Of a DNA stretch of 64,000 nucleotides, positions 61,303 through 64,000 are shown piece after piece (position 1 is the stretch's first letter; the number at the start of each line of letters is the position of its first letter). The stretch is taken from contig CACZJU010000004.1 of assembly GCA_902781515.1 (NCBI GenBank), positions 62,001 through 126,000 on the forward strand. The letters are read 5' to 3'. The notes beneath the pieces were generated by a model. The model was not told where the DNA came from, searched no databases, and was given only the letters and a program-made list of their open reading frames with translations. This stretch comes from an uncultured Bacteroidales bacterium. Its GTDB lineage: Bacteria; Bacteroidota; Bacteroidia; Bacteroidales; Bacteroidaceae. The translations under genes were made by a program, and so were the position numbers.

Positions 61303-62046
61303 TTATATTTTGAATGAGAGGCCGAAAAGGAGATAGGCCTTTCGGGAGTCGGGGTTTGCCGTCAGACCGGCAAAGATGGGAAGGTGGTATTTCTTTTTTA
61401 TGGCGAAGTCCTTTGTGGCACGAAGAGAAACATTTGTTGCGGCAAAATGCTTGTTGCCGTAGAGTGTTGTGCGCCAGGGGACAATGCCTAACGAGGCTTC
61501 CCAGTCGAGCGTGGCAAGTCGGAATGGGGCAGTGAGCTCTATATAGCTGCTATAGGCACGTTTGCCGTCGGCATTCAGACCGTCGTTGCCGGCAAAGTTC
61601 GTGAACCATTTCACGGCGATGTAGTCGAAATCGTAGCCGACATACCCTTCCCAGATGTGGGTGGTCTTGTTGTTCTTGTACTGGAAATAGCTGCCAGTAG
61701 AGAACCAGTAGTCCGTTATGCCGACGCTGAATCCTTTGTATGTATAGTCAAGGGTGAAATCCAGTTCCTTTGTATCGGCCCAGTTGGAAATGCCCACACT
61801 GCCCCAGGTGGAGAGGCTAAGGCCTTTGTATTCGATGCCGAGAGTGGGTTGCAAGCTTACGTTTCCCAAGTCCTGACCACGCCAGATGTATTGACTGACG
61901 AAATCTACTCCGAGACTGGCTGAAATCTTGCTTTTCGTGGAGTCTGTTTTGTTTTCCTCTATTTCATTGGCGTAAATTGTTGTTGACAGGGTTAAAAGTA
62001 TAGATACAGTAAGGGCTCTGAAGCCCCATTCTTTTATGGTCTTCAT
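61303..62046 (-). CDS. Putative outer membrane porin-like protein (TorF/Gcw-like)
   Basis: A 247-residue protein with a signal peptide (GFRALTVSILLTLSTTIYAN). The mature part is beta-rich, starting SASLGVDFVSQYIWRGQDLG, a motif of TorF/Gcw_chp-type putative porins, with later strands LDFTLDYTYKGFSVGITDYWF, HIWEGYVGYDFD and the C-terminal AYLLFGLSFKI. It lies 99 bases downstream of amtB on the same strand, so it may be coexpressed with ammonium transport; a role in passage of nitrogen compounds is inferred only. Confidence 0.75.
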   Translation of the reverse strand: MKTIKEWGFRALTVSILLTLSTTIYANEIEENKTDSTKSKISASLGVDFVSQYIWRGQDLGNVSLQPTLGIEYKGLSLSTWGSVGISNWADTKELDFTLDYTYKGFSVGITDYWFSTGSYFQYKNNKTTHIWEGYVGYDFDYIAVKWFTNFAGNDGLNADGKRAYSSYIELTAPFRLATLDWEASLGIVPWRTTLYGNKHFAATNVSLRATKDFAIKKKYHLPIFAGLTANPDSRKAYLLFGLSFKI

Positions 62047-62052
62047 AATGGT

Positions 62053-62090
62053 TAGCCTCCCCCCTAACCCCTCCAGAAGGAGGGGAACCC
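62053..62090. repeat. Intergenic GC-rich palindromic mini-element
   Basis: CCTCCCCCCTAACCCCTCCA followed by GAAGGAGGGG. It is an intergenic member of the family found inside GH127, aminopeptidase P, pyrG and dapF, here between amtB and the porin-like gene. Confidence 0.75.
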
Positions 62091-62145
62091 AAATGGAGAC
62101 TCAGGGTTTGTGTTGTTTACATAATGTTATTTGTGTTTTCTCTTC

Positions 62146-63399
62146 TTAGTTGTAGCACATTTCCCCATGCTCGTACACATCGAGTCCTTCATCCTCGATG
62201 CGGGCGGGAACACGGAGACCGTGAAGTTTCTTAATGCCATAGAAGAGAGTGATGCCGCATGCTGCTGCCCAGAGGTCGATGACGAGGATGCCGAAACATT
62301 CTGCTCCGAAGAAGCCCCATCCGTGACCATAGAGGGCACCGCTGCTGGTGGAGAGCAGGCCTGTCATGAGTGTTCCGAGAATGCCGCAGACACCATGTAC
62401 ACTGGAGGCACCGACAGGATCGTCGATGTGCAGCTTGTGGTCGATGAATTCGATTGCGAATACCAGAATGGTACCGCAGACAAGACCGATGACGACGGCG
62501 CCAGCGGGAGAAACCACGTCGCAACCAGCCGTTATGCCTACCAATCCTGCCAGAACACCGTTGAGCATCAGCGAGAAAGATGGCTTCTTGTACTTTATCC
62601 ATGTGAGGAACATAGTGGCAACACCACCTGCTGCTGCGGCTAAGTTGGTGGTCAGGAATACATGGCTGATGGCTGTACGGTTGACGGCTCCTGATGCTGC
62701 CAACTGAGAACCCGGGTTGAAACCGAACCATCCCAACCATAGGATGAATACACCCAAGGCGGCGAGGGTGAGAGAGTGACCGGGGATGGCACGACTGCTG
62801 CCGTCCTTAGCGTATTTTCCGCGTCGGGGACCAAGGGCTATCGCACCGATGAGGGCAAGTACGCCTCCCACGCTATGCACTATGGCAGAGCCGGCAAAGT
62901 CGTGGAACACATCGCCGAAGGTGGTCATCATGAAGCTGTCGGCAGCATCGTTGCACAGCCAACCGCCGCCCCATGTCCAGTGCCCTTCGATGGGGTAGAT
63001 GAACAGGGAGATGATGGCGCTGTATATGACGTACATGGAAAACTTGGTACGTTCAGCCATTGCACCGCTGACAATCGTGGCAGAGGTGGCGCAGAATACT
63101 GTTTCGAAGATAAGGAAACCCTCAACGGGGAGGTCACCTTCGTAGAAGGAGAGATTGCCCCAGTTGGGCATTCCTATGAATCCTGCACCGTCGGAACCGA
63201 ACATAAAGCCGAATCCAACGAACCAGAACAGCAAGGAGCCAAACATGAAGTCCACAAAGTTCTTGAAAAGAATGTTGACGGTGTTTTTGCCGCGCGTGAA
63301 GCCAGCCTCACACAGTGCAAAGCCGGGTTGCATGAAGAAAACCAACATTGCTGCCAATAACATCCATACGGTATCCAGTGAAAGTGCTATTTCGTTCAT
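62146..63399 (-). CDS. amtB: Ammonium transporter AmtB
   Basis: A 417-residue inner-membrane channel with about eleven helices. DTVWMLLAAMLVFFMQPGFALCEAGFTR is the family start; FDGAGFIG, VFHDFAGSAIVHSVGGVLALIGAI (signature D.AG...H..GG with a pore histidine), LWLGWFGFNPGSQL and DDPVGASSVHGVCGILGTL (second pore histidine) are all conserved. It is 44 bases downstream of glnB, the normal pairing in which PII gates AmtB. Confidence 0.96.
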   Translation of the reverse strand: MNEIALSLDTVWMLLAAMLVFFMQPGFALCEAGFTRGKNTVNILFKNFVDFMFGSLLFWFVGFGFMFGSDGAGFIGMPNWGNLSFYEGDLPVEGFLIFETVFCATSATIVSGAMAERTKFSMYVIYSAIISLFIYPIEGHWTWGGGWLCNDAADSFMMTTFGDVFHDFAGSAIVHSVGGVLALIGAIALGPRRGKYAKDGSSRAIPGHSLTLAALGVFILWLGWFGFNPGSQLAASGAVNRTAISHVFLTTNLAAAAGGVATMFLTWIKYKKPSFSLMLNGVLAGLVGITAGCDVVSPAGAVVIGLVCGTILVFAIEFIDHKLHIDDPVGASSVHGVCGILGTLMTGLLSTSSGALYGHGWGFFGAECFGILVIDLWAAACGITLFYGIKKLHGLRVPARIEDEGLDVYEHGEMCYN

Positions 63400-63443
63400 A
63401 TTTCAAAAATCTAAGGGTTAAACTAAAACTTCTTTTTACTTAA

Positions 63444-63791
63444 CTACTTTTTGTCTCTAAGAACCATGTCGCCGTTTTCGCCAGTGCGGATGCTCCATGT
63501 GTCAATCATCTCGCTCACGAAGATGCGACCGTCGCCAACCTCGCCTGTGTGGGCAGTGTTGATAATCACCTTTACGGTGGGCTCCACGAACTGGTCGCGA
63601 CACACAATTGTCACGGCTACACGCTCAATAACGTCAGTTGAGTATTGTACACCACGGTAGATGCGTTCCTGACGGCTCTGGCCAATGCCATGAACGTCGT
63701 GGTATTCAAACCAGTCGATGTCTGAAGAAAGTAGTGCTTCCTTGACATCCTCAAACTTTGTCTTTCGGATAATTGCTTCAATCTTTTTCAT
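63444..63791 (-). CDS. glnB: Nitrogen regulatory protein PII
   Basis: A 115-residue PII signal protein that senses 2-oxoglutarate, ATP and ADP and controls AmtB. MKKIEAIIRKTKFEDVKEAL is the usual start, and VIINTAHTGEVGDGRIFVSEMIDTWSIRTGE is the B/C-loop signature. The T-loop reads QERIYRGVQYSTDVIER: the tyrosine corresponding to the uridylylation site is kept, but the usual YRGAEY is YRGVQY. It heads the glnB-amtB-porin operon and is of the GlnK-like amtB-linked type. Confidence 0.93.
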   Translation of the reverse strand: MKKIEAIIRKTKFEDVKEALLSSDIDWFEYHDVHGIGQSRQERIYRGVQYSTDVIERVAVTIVCRDQFVEPTVKVIINTAHTGEVGDGRIFVSEMIDTWSIRTGENGDMVLRDKK

Positions 63792-63859
63792 AGAAAATCA
63801 TTTTGCCTTAAAACCTAATAATAATGAATATAACTCACTGATATCAATGAACTTGGGTG

Positions 63860-63867
63860 CAAAGTTA
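63860..63867 (-). promoter_or_regulatory. Putative -7 box of glnB-amtB
   Basis: The complement reads TAACTTTG followed by CACCC, 69 bases before the glnB start. I saw no sigma-54 type site nearby. Confidence 0.55.
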
Positions 63868-64000
63868 CGGCAGTATGAGAAAACAGCACTCAAAAAATGG
63901 TTTTTTGTGAATATTATATTTCTTTTGCTCATAAAATGTAAGTAAAATAGCATTTCTAATATCAAATTGTTACAAAAAGGCTGTAAATGGCCGTATTTTG

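Overview
The window is chromosomal DNA from a member of the Bacteroidota, most likely order Bacteroidales and probably a Prevotella-like genus. The evidence is a complete type IX secretion core (porP-gldK-gldL-gldM-gldN), secreted proteins with type IX C-terminal sorting tails, an LL-diaminopimelate aminotransferase, a GH127 enzyme, DUF4954 and DUF2795 proteins, a Kdo transferase, and many promoters with the Bacteroidetes -7 box TAnnTTTG. The species cannot be fixed from sequence reading alone.

Layout. 1-6.4 kb: two tandem, paralogous, very large secreted proteins with F5/8 type C (discoidin-like) domains; the first runs off the left edge. 6.4-12 kb: a DUF4954 beta-helix protein, a short conserved protein, a PduO-type cobalamin adenosyltransferase, a DUF2795 protein and a Tat-exported aldo/keto reductase fused to Fe-S and FMN-binding domains. 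12-14.8 kb: a secreted sialidase. 14.8-21 kb: the type IX secretion operon, followed by a beta-barrel protein overlapping priA. 24-32.5 kb: a lipoprotein, a 7TM-HD phosphodiesterase-like protein, gltX, waaA and a GH127 glycosidase. 32.5-33.1 kb: a gene-free island of palindromic repeats and a MITE-like element. 33-37 kb: gamma-carbonic anhydrase, aminopeptidase P, free-methionine-R-sulfoxide reductase and malate dehydrogenase. 37.4-52.1 kb: the translation/transcription block rpsU-xerC-hpf-tRNA(Thr,Tyr,Gly,Thr)-tuf-tRNA(Trp)-secE-nusG-rplK-rplA-rplJ-rplL-rpoB-rpoC, in which rpoC carries an apparent one-base insertion. 52.3-53.2 kb: an unknown secreted protein. 53.2-60.7 kb, minus strand: dapF-dapL-pyrG-glmS-asnB. 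60.7-61.3 kb: a second repeat island. 61.3-63.8 kb, minus strand: glnB-amtB-outer membrane protein.

How the genes work together. The large F5/8C protein and the sialidase end in sorting-type tails, so they are plausible cargo of the type IX system encoded beside them. The right end is a nitrogen-flow neighbourhood: ammonium uptake and PII sensing, then three consecutive glutamine-amidotransferase enzymes and two lysine/peptidoglycan (diaminopimelate) genes.

The most unusual content is not a gene system but repeats that disregard gene boundaries. A 26-bp GC-rich element is nearly identical, and read in the same frame, inside two unrelated enzymes (GH127 and aminopeptidase P); relatives sit inside pyrG, dapF and intergenic DNA. 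AT-rich arrays of mostly 7-8 bp units occur between many genes and also inside reading frames, including the GldN signal peptide and the linker before the sialidase sorting tail, where a one-unit change would shift the frame. Two islands about 28 kb apart share palindromic modules, and one contains a 243-bp element with 36-bp terminal inverted repeats.
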